Assembly (NCBI RefSeq): GCF_009905545.1
Contig: NZ_JAAALB010000010.1
Location: forward strand, 1-64,000
DNA length: 64,000 nt
Reading direction: 5' to 3'
Origin: Cellulophaga sp. BC115SP
Lineage (GTDB): Bacteria; Bacteroidota; Bacteroidia; Cytophagales; Spirosomataceae
In this document: in pieces, positions 9,163 through 17,175 of the stretch
Position numbering within the stretch: the first letter of the stretch is position 1
Layout: every line of letters begins with the position of its first letter
Notes under the pieces: generated by a model
Told to the model about the DNA's origin: nothing
Databases searched by the model: none
Seen by the model: the letters and a program-made list of their open reading frames with translations, nothing else
Program-made: the position numbers and the translations under genes

Positions 9163-10161
9163 TTATGGTCGGAAAACCTTTTCGTCTAAAAACTTTTCTG
9201 TGCCTTTTTGTACTCCTTCATAATCTTTCGAAAGTACATACGAGGCTATTACGTGGTTGCCTGCATTCGGGAATACTTGTTTCTCCTTTTTCGAAGCATC
9301 AACGCCTAATTCATCATACATTTTGAGCATAGCAGGCACTGATACTACTTTATCCTGTTCTTGCTCATTTTTATAATAATAGGCCAAATAAGTTGGGCAT
9401 TTTACTTTCGCAAATGTCTCTGGTGTCATCACATGAGTCAAGAAATTTTGTAAAGCAATTAAGCCATCAACGTGATAATGTGTTGACCAATATTTGGCAT
9501 GAAGCGGATTATAGGGTTTAAAATCTCGTATTTCTGAACCCATAATAGCAGTAGCTAATTTTTTACCCCAAGGATTATCAAGTGCTGCTGCATTTTTATC
9601 AAATATCTCAATACAAGGCGAATACAATACTATTGCTTTGATTTCTGGATGTCTCGAAGCAAGATATAAGGTTAGCGCTCCGCCAAACGACGTGCCTACA
9701 ACAATAACTTCCTTGCCTAGTTTTTTAGTAATAGCCAAAGCCTTTTCTACCGACTCTAATACTTGGTCTGTTGTAAGGTTTTTCATGGTGCTATCGCCCA
9801 AATCAATCCCATGCCCAGCGAGACGTGCGAGGTACAAGTTGGCATGGTACTTTTTTGCCAAATTGGTATGAACTGGGTCACCTTCTTCTTGACTTGCCGA
9901 AAAACCATGAACATACAAAAGCGCAACATCTGTCGGCTTTTTTTGTAAAGAATCGGCCCAAATAATTCTTGCCTGATTGTCTTCTCTAATACCCTTCACG
10001 GTTTTTTCTTCGGCATTTATTTGAGCTTCGAGAGCATTCAAAGAATCGGGAAGACTAAAGCTGTAGTCTTTCAAAGTTGGAGCATCAGGTTTGGGACCCA
10101 ACAAGTAGAGAATACCACCAAACCCGATGACCCCGAAAAGTATGCTGATGAAGCGACGCAT
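9163..10161 (-). CDS. Membrane-anchored alpha/beta hydrolase
   Basis: This 332-residue serine hydrolase has an N-terminal hydrophobic anchor or signal segment (MRRFISILFGVIGFGGILYLL). The oxyanion region is YVHGFSA and the nucleophile elbow GTSFGG. The distal HxxA-type His is near NAGNHVIASYV. It resembles carboxylesterases and monoglyceride lipases. I place the start at 10161; the longer frame to 10230 runs through a CACAAAGTG repeat and is not real coding sequence. It sits between the two Fe-S subunit genes, an odd position unless lipid release is tied to fatty-acid oxidation. Confidence 0.85.
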   Translation of the reverse strand: MRRFISILFGVIGFGGILYLLGPKPDAPTLKDYSFSLPDSLNALEAQINAEEKTVKGIREDNQARIIWADSLQKKPTDVALLYVHGFSASQEEGDPVHTNLAKKYHANLYLARLAGHGIDLGDSTMKNLTTDQVLESVEKALAITKKLGKEVIVVGTSFGGALTLYLASRHPEIKAIVLYSPCIEIFDKNAAALDNPWGKKLATAIMGSEIRDFKPYNPLHAKYWSTHYHVDGLIALQNFLTHVMTPETFAKVKCPTYLAYYYKNEQEQDKVVSVPAMLKMYDELGVDASKKEKQVFPNAGNHVIASYVLSKDYEGVQKGTEKFLDEKVFRP

Positions 10162-10195
10162 ATTATGTTTTGTTTTTTGAGTTAAAAGTTTTTTT

Positions 10196-10292
10196 GTGAG
10201 GCACAAAGTGGCAGAGGCGCATAGGCACAAAGTGAAAGTTAATTTTATAGCTCAAATTTTTTCGAATGAAACAAACACTTTGTGCCTTTGAA
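10196..10292. repeat. CACAAAGTG intergenic repeat
   Basis: This is an imperfect palindrome containing GGCACAAAGTG twice on the left and CACTTTGTGCCTTTG on the right, between the hydrolase gene and the membrane Fe-S gene. Related words occur at 33998-34045 and 47091-47122. Confidence 0.65.
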
Positions 10293-10294
10293 CC

Positions 10295-11623
10295 TTATCC
10301 TTCTTTCTGCGCCCAATTGAATCGATCTGCTGGCGAGAATTTCCAAGGAGCCTGATTGTTTTCTAAGTTCGAAAACATTGCATTCCATGAGCCTGGGGCA
10401 TCAGATTCTTCCATGATTTGGTATCGACGCAATTGGAGAATAATATCTACTGGAGAAATATTAATAGGACATTCTTGTACGCAGGCATTACACGTAGTAC
10501 AAGCGCGTAATTCTTCGGCTGAGATATAATCGCCGTACAACGACTTTCCATCATCCACGAATTGCCCTTTATTTTGCGTCATATTGCGTCCAACCTCTTC
10601 CAGACGGTCGCGAGTATCCATCATGATTTTTCGTGGCGACAACGCCTTTCCTGTAAGATTGGCAGGACATTGCGAAGTACAACGACCACATTCGGTGCAA
10701 GAATAAGCATCCATCAAGTTTTTCCAAGTCAAATCCTTGATGTCTTTCGCGCCAAAACGACCAATTTCAGCAGGTGCGTCCGAGGCAGGTTGTTCGAGCC
10801 CTAACATGATTTTTACTTCTTGCGTCACCGAGGGCATATTAGCCATTTGTCCTTTAGCTTCCAAGTTGGAAAAATAGGTATTGGGAAACGCCAAGAAAAT
10901 ATGCAAATGTTTTGAATAAGTCACATATACGGCAAAAGCCAAAATTCCCAGAATGTGCAACCACCAAGCCAAACGCTCATACGCAATCAAAGCGGTTGTA
11001 TTCCATCCCTCAAAAATCGGTTTGAGAAATCCACTAAATGCAAAAGTTCCTACATGATGATAATGCTCAACACCTCTCGATTGCAAAACACTATCGGCAG
11101 CGTTCATGCTCAAAAGAAAAAACATTAAGATAATTTCAGAAAACAAAATCGTATTGGCATCAATTTCTGGAAAACCACTCAACTCGCGGTGACGAGTAGA
11201 TTGAAGGCGTTCTACTTTGGTGATATTTCTACGAACTAAGAAAATTACACATACGACCAATACCCCAAATGCCATTGTTTCGAAAAAATTAATCAAAAGG
11301 GGATAGGTATCACCCAAAATTGGAGCGAATAGACGGTGAGTACCCAAGAGACCGTCTAAGACAATTTCGAGCACCTCGACATTGATTAGCAAAAAACCTG
11401 CATAAATCACGAAGTGCATTAAACCAATCAACGGACGATCAAACATCTTTTGCTGTCCAAAAGCAATTCGTAGCATCATGGCACGACGTTCTTCGGGGCG
11501 GTCGCTACGGTCTTCGTCACGACCTAGTAAAATCGTGTTGCGAATAGTTTTGATTCGTTGTCCGATAAAATACCCTGCCGCAGCTAATGCTAACAGAAAT
11601 AGAATTTGTTGTACGACTTGCAT
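10295..11623 (-). CDS. Membrane Fe-S oxidoreductase: cytochrome b (NarI-like) domain plus two [4Fe-4S] motifs
   Basis: About the first 240 of 442 residues form five or so membrane helices of the respiratory nitrate reductase gamma type. Candidate haem-b histidines lie in LMHFVIYAG, WWLHILG and SKHLHIFLAFPN. The soluble C-terminal half has two ferredoxin cluster motifs, CTECGRCTSQCP and CTTCNACVQECP. The domain order is that of the N-terminal part of Etf:menaquinone oxidoreductase; the CCG part is supplied by the gene at 8356-9150. The promoter overlaps a long inverted repeat at 11761-11798. It is the first gene of a five-gene run. No other electron donor is coded nearby. Confidence 0.87.
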   Translation of the reverse strand: MQVVQQILFLLALAAAGYFIGQRIKTIRNTILLGRDEDRSDRPEERRAMMLRIAFGQQKMFDRPLIGLMHFVIYAGFLLINVEVLEIVLDGLLGTHRLFAPILGDTYPLLINFFETMAFGVLVVCVIFLVRRNITKVERLQSTRHRELSGFPEIDANTILFSEIILMFFLLSMNAADSVLQSRGVEHYHHVGTFAFSGFLKPIFEGWNTTALIAYERLAWWLHILGILAFAVYVTYSKHLHIFLAFPNTYFSNLEAKGQMANMPSVTQEVKIMLGLEQPASDAPAEIGRFGAKDIKDLTWKNLMDAYSCTECGRCTSQCPANLTGKALSPRKIMMDTRDRLEEVGRNMTQNKGQFVDDGKSLYGDYISAEELRACTTCNACVQECPINISPVDIILQLRRYQIMEESDAPGSWNAMFSNLENNQAPWKFSPADRFNWAQKEG

Positions 11624-11749
11624 AGTAAGTTGAGATTATTGCTGATTACTTTTGATAGGGACAAAATCTTGAGAAAACCACTTGACTTTGCCTTAAAAAG
11701 CTACCAAATATATTCAATTAATATTTTTTCATGAAAAAACTGCATATTG

Positions 11750-11780
11750 CAAAGATGGGTAAAATTAAAATAGTATGCAA
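11750..11780 (-). promoter_or_regulatory. Promoter of the Fe-S oxidoreductase operon
   Basis: Read on the minus strand, TTG (11780-11778) is followed after 20 bases by CATCTTTG (11757-11750). This is one mismatch from the Bacteroidota consensus TTG-N19/21-TAnnTTTG. The -33 element lies inside the 11761-11798 inverted repeat. The leader to the start codon is about 120 bases. Confidence 0.6.
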
Positions 11781-11798
11781 GCATACTATTTTAATTTT
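11761..11798. promoter_or_regulatory. Long inverted repeat, candidate operator (TATGC-N2-GCATA core)
   Basis: Two perfect 18-base arms, AAAATTAAAATAGTATGC and GCATACTATTTTAATTTT, flank a 2-base AA centre. The core TATGCAAGCATA recurs exactly upstream of the thiolase gene at 28463-28474. Both cores lie at the same distance from a -7-like box. It could also act as a bidirectional terminator, but no gene ends here. Confidence 0.6.
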
Positions 11799-11907
11799 TT
11801 TCTATTTTTTTGTAAAAATTTTTATCGATGTAACTTTCTGAAAATCAAACAAAAAGCCCCTAATTTTAAAAATTTCGCATTTTTTTTTCATTTTTTTTGC
11901 GAAAACA

Positions 11908-11939
11908 TTTTGGTTTTTAATTTCTGTCTACTAATTTTG
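11908..11939 (+). promoter_or_regulatory. Promoter of tRNA-Phe
   Basis: TTTTG (11908-11912) and TAATTTTG (11932-11939) are separated by 19 bases, a full match to the Bacteroidota sigma-A consensus. The predicted transcript starts about 45 bases before the tRNA. Confidence 0.75.
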
Positions 11940-11990
11940 CAGTCCCGAAACACACGAACAAAACACGAAAATGTGACGGGAAATCAGAAC

Positions 11991-12063
11991 GGTGAAGTAG
12001 CTCAGTTGGTAGAGCATCGGACTGAAAATCCGTGTGTCGGCGGTTCGAGTCCGCCCTTTACCA
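11991..12063 (+). tRNA. tRNA-Phe (anticodon GAA)
   Basis: The 73-base cloverleaf has acceptor arms GGTGAAG/CTTTACC with one G-U pair, D arm GCTC/GAGC, anticodon loop CTGAAAA (GAA), variable GTGTC, T arm GGCGG/CCGCC and discriminator A. The outermost anticodon-stem position (27-43) is a U-U mismatch. CCA is not encoded, since the next bases are CA. Confidence 0.96.
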
Positions 12064-12065
12064 CA

Positions 12066-12101
12066 AAAACCCTCTCAGATTCATTTCTGAGGGGGTTTTG
12101 T
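12066..12101 (+). terminator. Terminator after tRNA-Phe
   Basis: AAACCCTCTCAGA pairs with TCTGAGGGGGTTTT around a 6-base loop, with a T run on the plus strand. Confidence 0.85.
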
Positions 12102-12201
12102 GATTTTAGGGGAAAAATGAACGTTTTCTTTCTCTCTACAATAATTGTTACTATATTTTATTTCTAAATCTTATTTATCTCACATCTTAACTCATTTTTA
12201 A

Positions 12202-13164
12202 ATGATTGATGTTCGAAGTTCTATTCAAAAACTCAAATCAATTCGACAAGGCACTTCCAAATATGGAAATGCTCCACATAAGCTTATTCTGATCCTGACT
12301 ATTATCGAGTTAATTGAAAACGGGCACTTTCTAAAGAATGAATTTTACATTGACCCTGACTTTGTAGCACATTTTAGAGAAAACTGGACTCTTTTGGTTG
12401 ATACAGCACATAGTCCAGACTTCACTCAGCCTTTTTATTATCTTCAAAACGAAAAGCTAGTGGGAGAGCCTTTTTGGAAACTTCATCTCAATTTTGGTTT
12501 CACCCTCACAAATCACATCAAAAGCATTAATGTTTTAAAGGACGTAGTTAAATACGCGTCATTTCAGGAAGACTTTTATCACTTATTACAAAATTCAGAA
12601 TTTAGACTTTTAGCCCAACGTACTATTCTTGACACATATTTTACAAAAACGAAGGAAAAATTCGTCATCGCCAAACAATTTGGGAAAGGATACATCAACG
12701 ATTTAGAAGGCTTTTTGTTGAACGAAAAAGAGGCTCCAACTTATGACATTGGCTTCAACTCAATCGATGAAGAAGAAGTTTTTGTAAGAAGCGGTTTATT
12801 TCCACGCCTAATCAGAAAGGTTTACTCCTCCACTTGTTGTATGTCAGGAATGAAACTTATCACTGATTTTGGTGGAGATTTAATTGAAGCTGCCCACATC
12901 ATCCCGTTTAGTGTTTCAAAAGATGATAAAGTCACGAATGGATTAGCCCTTTGTCCAAACCTACATACAGCGTTTGATAAAGGTCTTGTAAGTATTGATG
13001 ACCATTTTAGGATTTTGGTTTCTTCACAAATTAGTGAAAATACAGAACACCCTTACAGTTTGGCACAATTACGTCAAAAAAAGATTATGATGCCATTTGG
13101 ATCAAAACACTACCCTAATATTGAGAATATTCGTTGGCATCGAGAGCATATCTTTAAAGATTAG
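12202..13164 (+). CDS. HNH endonuclease with probable sulfur-binding N-terminal domain (Type IV-like restriction enzyme)
   Basis: This 320-residue protein has a C-terminal HNH_2 nuclease domain (about 215-300): CCMSGMKLI, LIEAAHIIPFS, then TNGLALCPNLHTAFD carrying the N and H ligands. The N-terminal segment NAPHKLILILTIIELIENG, followed later by PFYYLQN and PFWKL, matches the pattern of the sulfur-binding domain of ScoMcrA/SprMcrA-type enzymes, which cut phosphorothioated DNA. I infer a Type IV defence nuclease. A plain orphan HNH restriction enzyme is the alternative. It follows tRNA-Phe directly, and its end overlaps the convergent XRE gene by 11 bases. Confidence 0.78.
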   Translation: MIDVRSSIQKLKSIRQGTSKYGNAPHKLILILTIIELIENGHFLKNEFYIDPDFVAHFRENWTLLVDTAHSPDFTQPFYYLQNEKLVGEPFWKLHLNFGFTLTNHIKSINVLKDVVKYASFQEDFYHLLQNSEFRLLAQRTILDTYFTKTKEKFVIAKQFGKGYINDLEGFLLNEKEAPTYDIGFNSIDEEEVFVRSGLFPRLIRKVYSSTCCMSGMKLITDFGGDLIEAAHIIPFSVSKDDKVTNGLALCPNLHTAFDKGLVSIDDHFRILVSSQISENTEHPYSLAQLRQKKIMMPFGSKHYPNIENIRWHREHIFKD

Positions 13165-13735
13165 AATCTACCACCTCCACCTTCAATTCCTTTCCCAAAC
13201 CTAATGCTACAATTTTGTGAAGGGTTTCTAATTGAATATCGCTTTTACCGTTTTCAATTCTTGAAATATAGTTTCTGGTTGTACCTGCGCTCAAAGCTAC
13301 TTCTGCTTGGCTAAGACCTGCTTTTTCTCGGGCTTCTTTCAACATAACACCTACAGGTATTGTATCTATGTTCTTGATGAAAAGACTTTGTTCATAAAGC
13401 ACGTCTGGGTCGAGGCTAGTGGGAACTTCAATACGCTTATTTCTAAAATTTATAACAGAGGTATGATTCGACCATTCTAATGTTTTTGATTCACTCACTG
13501 CCACATGCTTGAATACCTCCCAATCTTTCAGTGCTAGAAGATGTGCGTTAGCGTTTTTATTCCATTGTTGAAAAAATGGCTCGAAATCTATCACTCGTAT
13601 CTCAGCCGTAGTCCAAACTACAGTAATTTTATACGGCTCAACTATTAATATCTTAGCAATACGGGGTAATTTATTCATGGCGTCGAAATCTATTATTTGA
13701 TATAGTCCTTCAATAATATTTTTATCCAATTGCAA
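13154..13735 (-). CDS. DUF2442 domain - XRE helix-turn-helix fusion regulator
   Basis: In this 193-residue protein about residues 20-110 form a DUF2442 domain (LPRIAKILIVEPYKITVVW, then VIDFEPFF). About residues 125-185 form an XRE helix-turn-helix (LKEAREKAGLSQAEVALSAG, NYISRIENGKSDIQLETL). DUF2442 proteins are often antitoxins, but no toxin gene lies beside this one. The first start is TTG at 13735 immediately after a 22-base palindrome; an ATG at 13678 (MNKLPRIAK) is an equally plausible start. It is probably autoregulated. It converges with the HNH nuclease gene with 11 bases shared. Confidence 0.82.
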   Translation of the reverse strand: MQLDKNIIEGLYQIIDFDAMNKLPRIAKILIVEPYKITVVWTTAEIRVIDFEPFFQQWNKNANAHLLALKDWEVFKHVAVSESKTLEWSNHTSVINFRNKRIEVPTSLDPDVLYEQSLFIKNIDTIPVGVMLKEAREKAGLSQAEVALSAGTTRNYISRIENGKSDIQLETLHKIVALGLGKELKVEVVDSNL

Positions 13736-13736
13736 A

Positions 13737-13758
13737 ATGTTGCCTAATTAGGTAACAT
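13737..13758. promoter_or_regulatory. Palindromic operator of the DUF2442-XRE gene
   Basis: This is a 22-base near-perfect palindrome with core TTGCCTAATTAGGTAA and one mismatched pair. It lies directly in front of the TTG start of the XRE gene and is the natural autoregulatory site. Confidence 0.65.
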
Positions 13759-14052
13759 CACTCACAATACTAATGAATTTATAAAAAATCTCAACATTAA
13801 CCCTCTGATTATTTTCTACTTACGCTATTCTGCTATCATGAATCAGAATAATACTTTCACCATAATTCTCATTATCTAAATTTCCCAATACCTATTTATT
13901 ACCACCATTTCCAACAATTCCTTATATCCTTGGTTAATATTTGATTATATCTTGATAAAATGTACATAGCGCTTCCTTCTTGAATAAAGTAATTTTACAT
14001 TATACCCATTTATCTTGGGAAACCGTCTTAGGCATCTTAACTATCATTATGT
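13759..14052. other. Intergenic, nothing recognised
   Basis: This AT-rich stretch separates the divergent XRE and DUF885 genes. No open frame, strong hairpin or clear promoter pair was seen apart from the palindrome at its left end. Confidence 0.4.
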
Positions 14053-15774
14053 ATGAAACACTTCGTCAAATTATACTTTATTACTTTGGGGATGCTTTTG
14101 CTGTGTGCGGGTCCTAGCTGGGCACAGAAAATAGCTGCTAATGATGCTTTGAGACAACTTATCGAGATGTATCATGCCGATCGTGGCAACTTACAGCGTT
14201 TTTACACGATTGACCATTCTCCTGAGCGTAGAGAGCGATTCAAAACCCTAGCTCAGTCTTATCTTACGCAACTACAGCCAATAGACTATAATGCCCTCGA
14301 TGCTGGCGGGCGTGTGGACTACTTATTGATTAAAAGGGATTGGGAAGATGTCATTTATCAAAGTCAAGAAGAAGCTACCGCCTTTCAGCAGTTGGCAAAC
14401 TGGTTTCCGTTTGCACAGGTAATTTATGATGCAGAAAAGGCTCGCCGCAGAGGTCTAATGCCCGATTCGCCTAAATTGGCATTGGAGCTTAATCAATGTG
14501 TGAAACAAATTGCTAGTCTACAAGCCAAATTAAAGGAAACAAAAACCCTTACCAAGGATTTATCTAACCGAGGTAGTCGTATTGCTTTGGGGTTAAAATC
14601 TGCCTTGAACTCTGTTTATAGTTTTTATAATGGCTATGACCCGATGTTTACTTGGTGGATGGCAAAACCTTATGCCGAGTTAGATAGCGTCTTAAAGGGC
14701 TATTCTTCGGCTTTTCTGAAAGCTACCACCATAAGTTCTCAAGTCAAAAACGATGCTTCGGGAATTGTAGGCAATCCTATTGGCAAAGAAGAGCTCACGC
14801 GTAAACTGAAATTAGAAATGATTCCTTACTCGCCAGAAGAACTGGTGGAGATAGCCAACAAGGAATTTGCTTGGTGCGATGCCGAAATGCTCAAGGCTAG
14901 TCGTGAGATGGGTTTTGGCGATAATTGGAAGGCTGCTTTAGAAAAAGTAAAGCAAACGGCCGTTCCGCCTGGACAACAGCCTGCGGCGATGGTCAAATTA
15001 TATGAGGAATCTATCGCTTTCTTGAAAGACAACAACTTGATTACGATTCCACCATTGGCGGAAGAAACTTGGCGCTTGTCGATGATGAGTCCTGAGCGTC
15101 AATTGGTTAATCCTTTTTTCTTAGGCGGTGAAGAGTTTATTGTTTCGTATCCTACCAATACGATGACGCATGACCAAAAAATGATGAGTATGCGTGGTAA
15201 CAACCCTCATTTTTCGAGAGCTACCGTACATCATGAACTCATTGCTGGACACGGTTTACAATCGTTTATGACACGTAGATACAAAACCTATCGTCATTTC
15301 GAAACACCATTTTGGGTAGAAGGCTGGTCATTGTATTGGGAAATGCTGTTATATGATTTGAAATTCCCTCGTTCGGCAGAAGACCGAGTTGGGATGCTAT
15401 TTTGGCGTATGCACCGCTGTGCTCGTATTATTTTCTCGCTCAATTATCATATTGGCAAATGGTCGCCGCAAGAGTGTATCGACTTTTTGGTAGACCGTGT
15501 AGGTCACGAATATGCCAATGCCGAGGGCGAAGTACGCCGTTCGTTTGTAGGAGGTTATGACCCATTATACCAAATCGCCTATATGATTGGAGGCTTACAA
15601 ATCAGAGCGTTGAAAGATGAATTGGTAGGTACGAAAAAAATGACCTACCAACAATTTCATGATCAATTTATGCAGGAGAACAAGCTCCCCATCGAAATGA
15701 TGCGCGCTATCCTTTCTCGCAAACTTTTACCGAAAGATTATCAAACCAACTGGAGATTTTATTCACTTAAATAA
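14053..15774 (+). CDS. Exported DUF885 family (putative metallopeptidase-like) protein
   Basis: This 573-residue protein has a signal peptide ending at about PSWAQ (residue 25). DUF885 family proteins carry a gluzincin-like HExxxGH motif, here HHELIAGHGLQ at about residues 396-406, with WVEGWSLYWE downstream as a possible third ligand region. The family is predicted to be peptidase-like, but few members are characterised. An 86-base gap holding a hairpin separates it from the FAD oxidase gene, so weak co-transcription is possible. It might supply peptides or amino acids to the hydroxyproline pathway, but this is speculation. Confidence 0.87.
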   Translation: MKHFVKLYFITLGMLLLCAGPSWAQKIAANDALRQLIEMYHADRGNLQRFYTIDHSPERRERFKTLAQSYLTQLQPIDYNALDAGGRVDYLLIKRDWEDVIYQSQEEATAFQQLANWFPFAQVIYDAEKARRRGLMPDSPKLALELNQCVKQIASLQAKLKETKTLTKDLSNRGSRIALGLKSALNSVYSFYNGYDPMFTWWMAKPYAELDSVLKGYSSAFLKATTISSQVKNDASGIVGNPIGKEELTRKLKLEMIPYSPEELVEIANKEFAWCDAEMLKASREMGFGDNWKAALEKVKQTAVPPGQQPAAMVKLYEESIAFLKDNNLITIPPLAEETWRLSMMSPERQLVNPFFLGGEEFIVSYPTNTMTHDQKMMSMRGNNPHFSRATVHHELIAGHGLQSFMTRRYKTYRHFETPFWVEGWSLYWEMLLYDLKFPRSAEDRVGMLFWRMHRCARIIFSLNYHIGKWSPQECIDFLVDRVGHEYANAEGEVRRSFVGGYDPLYQIAYMIGGLQIRALKDELVGTKKMTYQQFHDQFMQENKLPIEMMRAILSRKLLPKDYQTNWRFYSLK

Positions 15775-15780
15775 TAGGAG

Positions 15781-15844
15781 AATTTGAAGATTTGGAAATT
15801 TGAAAATGTGATTACTCATCTTCAAATTTCCAAATCTTCAAATT
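15781..15844. repeat. TTTGAAGATTTG-type hairpin repeat, copy 1
   Basis: Two perfect 24-base arms run 15781-15804 and 15821-15844, made of TTTGAAGATTTGGAAATTTG and its complement around a 16-base loop. The same words occur at 61186-61290 and 61367-61437. It may double as an intercistronic hairpin. Confidence 0.75.
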
Positions 15845-15860
15845 TTCAAATCAACATACC

Positions 15861-17111
15861 ATGAATCACATTTCAATTATTGGCGGGGGGATTGTAGGAT
15901 TAAGTTCTGCTTATTATTTGCATGAAGCGGGCTATAAGGTGACGGTATTTGATAAAGGAGATTTATCGGATAACTGTTCTTATGGTAATGCAGGCTATGT
16001 ATGTCCAAGCCATTTTGTGCCTTTGGCAGCACCTGGGATTATTTGGCAAGGAATCAAATGGATGTTTAATCCTTTGAGTCCTTTTTACGTAAAACCTTCT
16101 TTGAATAAAGCATTAATCAATTGGGGTTTCAAATTTATGCAAAGCGCCAATCCTCAACATGTAGAGAATTCGGCAGTGCCTTTGAGAGATATTTCTTTAT
16201 TGAGTCAAAAACTATTTGAAGAATGGGAGGCGAACGCTGCTTTTGACTTTGGCTATGAGCGTAAAGGTATGCTTGAGATATTCCAAACAGAAGCCGTGGC
16301 AGCCCACGCACACCATACCGTCGAAAAAGCACATGAATTAGGTCTTGATGTAAAATATCTTGATAAAGCACAGTTACAGGCATTAGAACCACAAACGCCC
16401 CTCAATGCCATTGGGGGACTACAGTTTAATTGTGATACTCATGTTTATCCGAACCTTTTAATGAAAAATCTTATCGCAGATTTACAGCAAAAAGGTATCG
16501 AAATCAAAACGAATGAAAGTATTACGGGTTTTGAGAAAAAGAATGGGAAAGTCACTCATATCCGTTCCAACAAACAGCAATATGCTACCGATGGAGTAGT
16601 GGTAGCGGCGGGTTCTTGGAGCCGTGAACTAGCAGAGTTGGTCGATATTACACTTCCACTGATGGCGGGTAGAGGATACTCGTTGACTTTGGAAAATAGT
16701 CCTCATCAAATCAACCATCCTATTATTTTGGCAGAAGGTCGTGTGGCATTAACGCCTATGGATGGCAACAAGATTCGTATGGGAGGTACTATGGAAGTGG
16801 TTTCGACAAACACTCCTCCGAATTTCCAACGTGTAAAAGGAATTTTACAATCAGTCAAAAGCTTTTTACCAACTTTTGATATCGCATTTCCTGCCGAAAA
16901 AGACATCTGGCATGGTTTCCGACCTTGCTCGGCGGACGGTTTGCCTTATATCGGTCGTACTAGTACTTATGACAACGTCGTAATTGCTACAGGGCACTCG
17001 ATGATGGGACTTAGTTTAGGGCCAGGTACAGGAAAATTGGTCGAAGAAATTATCAGCGAAAAACCTACCAGTATCGATATTCAAGCATTCAATCCACAAC
17101 GATTTGACTAA
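15861..17111 (+). CDS. FAD-dependent D-amino-acid dehydrogenase (DadA type), candidate D-hydroxyproline oxidase
   Basis: This 416-residue DAO-fold oxidoreductase has N-terminal FAD motif IIGGGIVGLSSAYYL and C-terminal VIATGHSMMGLSLGPGTGKL. Relatives oxidise D-amino acids, and the same family includes cis-4-hydroxy-D-proline dehydrogenase (HypO-like). The window codes all other hydroxyproline catabolic enzymes at 58.4-62.4 kb but lacks this step there, so I infer that this gene may fill it. A general D-amino-acid dehydrogenase is the alternative. A terminator separates it from the GH127/146 gene 64 bases on. Confidence 0.85.
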   Translation: MNHISIIGGGIVGLSSAYYLHEAGYKVTVFDKGDLSDNCSYGNAGYVCPSHFVPLAAPGIIWQGIKWMFNPLSPFYVKPSLNKALINWGFKFMQSANPQHVENSAVPLRDISLLSQKLFEEWEANAAFDFGYERKGMLEIFQTEAVAAHAHHTVEKAHELGLDVKYLDKAQLQALEPQTPLNAIGGLQFNCDTHVYPNLLMKNLIADLQQKGIEIKTNESITGFEKKNGKVTHIRSNKQQYATDGVVVAAGSWSRELAELVDITLPLMAGRGYSLTLENSPHQINHPIILAEGRVALTPMDGNKIRMGGTMEVVSTNTPPNFQRVKGILQSVKSFLPTFDIAFPAEKDIWHGFRPCSADGLPYIGRTSTYDNVVIATGHSMMGLSLGPGTGKLVEEIISEKPTSIDIQAFNPQRFD

Positions 17112-17116
17112 AAAGT

Positions 17117-17164
17117 AAAGGCTTTTATCTCATGACATCATTCTTAGATAAAAGCCTTTCTTTA
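17117..17164 (+). terminator. Terminator between DadA-like and GH genes
   Basis: AAAGGCTTTTATCT pairs with AGATAAAAGCCTTT, followed by a T-rich tail. Confidence 0.8.
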
Positions 17165-17175
17165 TCTTCTCCTCT

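Noticed and set aside
11775-12167. 130-codon open frame across the tRNA-Phe gene
   Set aside because: The translated AQLVEHRTENPCVGGSSPP segment is the well-known false protein produced by reading through a tRNA. The rest is low-complexity Phe-rich sequence.
12202-13735. HNH nuclease and DUF2442-XRE as a toxin-antitoxin pair
   Set aside because: The genes converge instead of forming an operon, and each has features of an independent gene. A regulatory link remains possible but is not shown.
11991-13758. Genomic island inserted at tRNA-Phe
   Set aside because: No integrase or excisionase is present, and I found no repeated copy of the tRNA 3' end downstream. Base composition does not stand out by eye.
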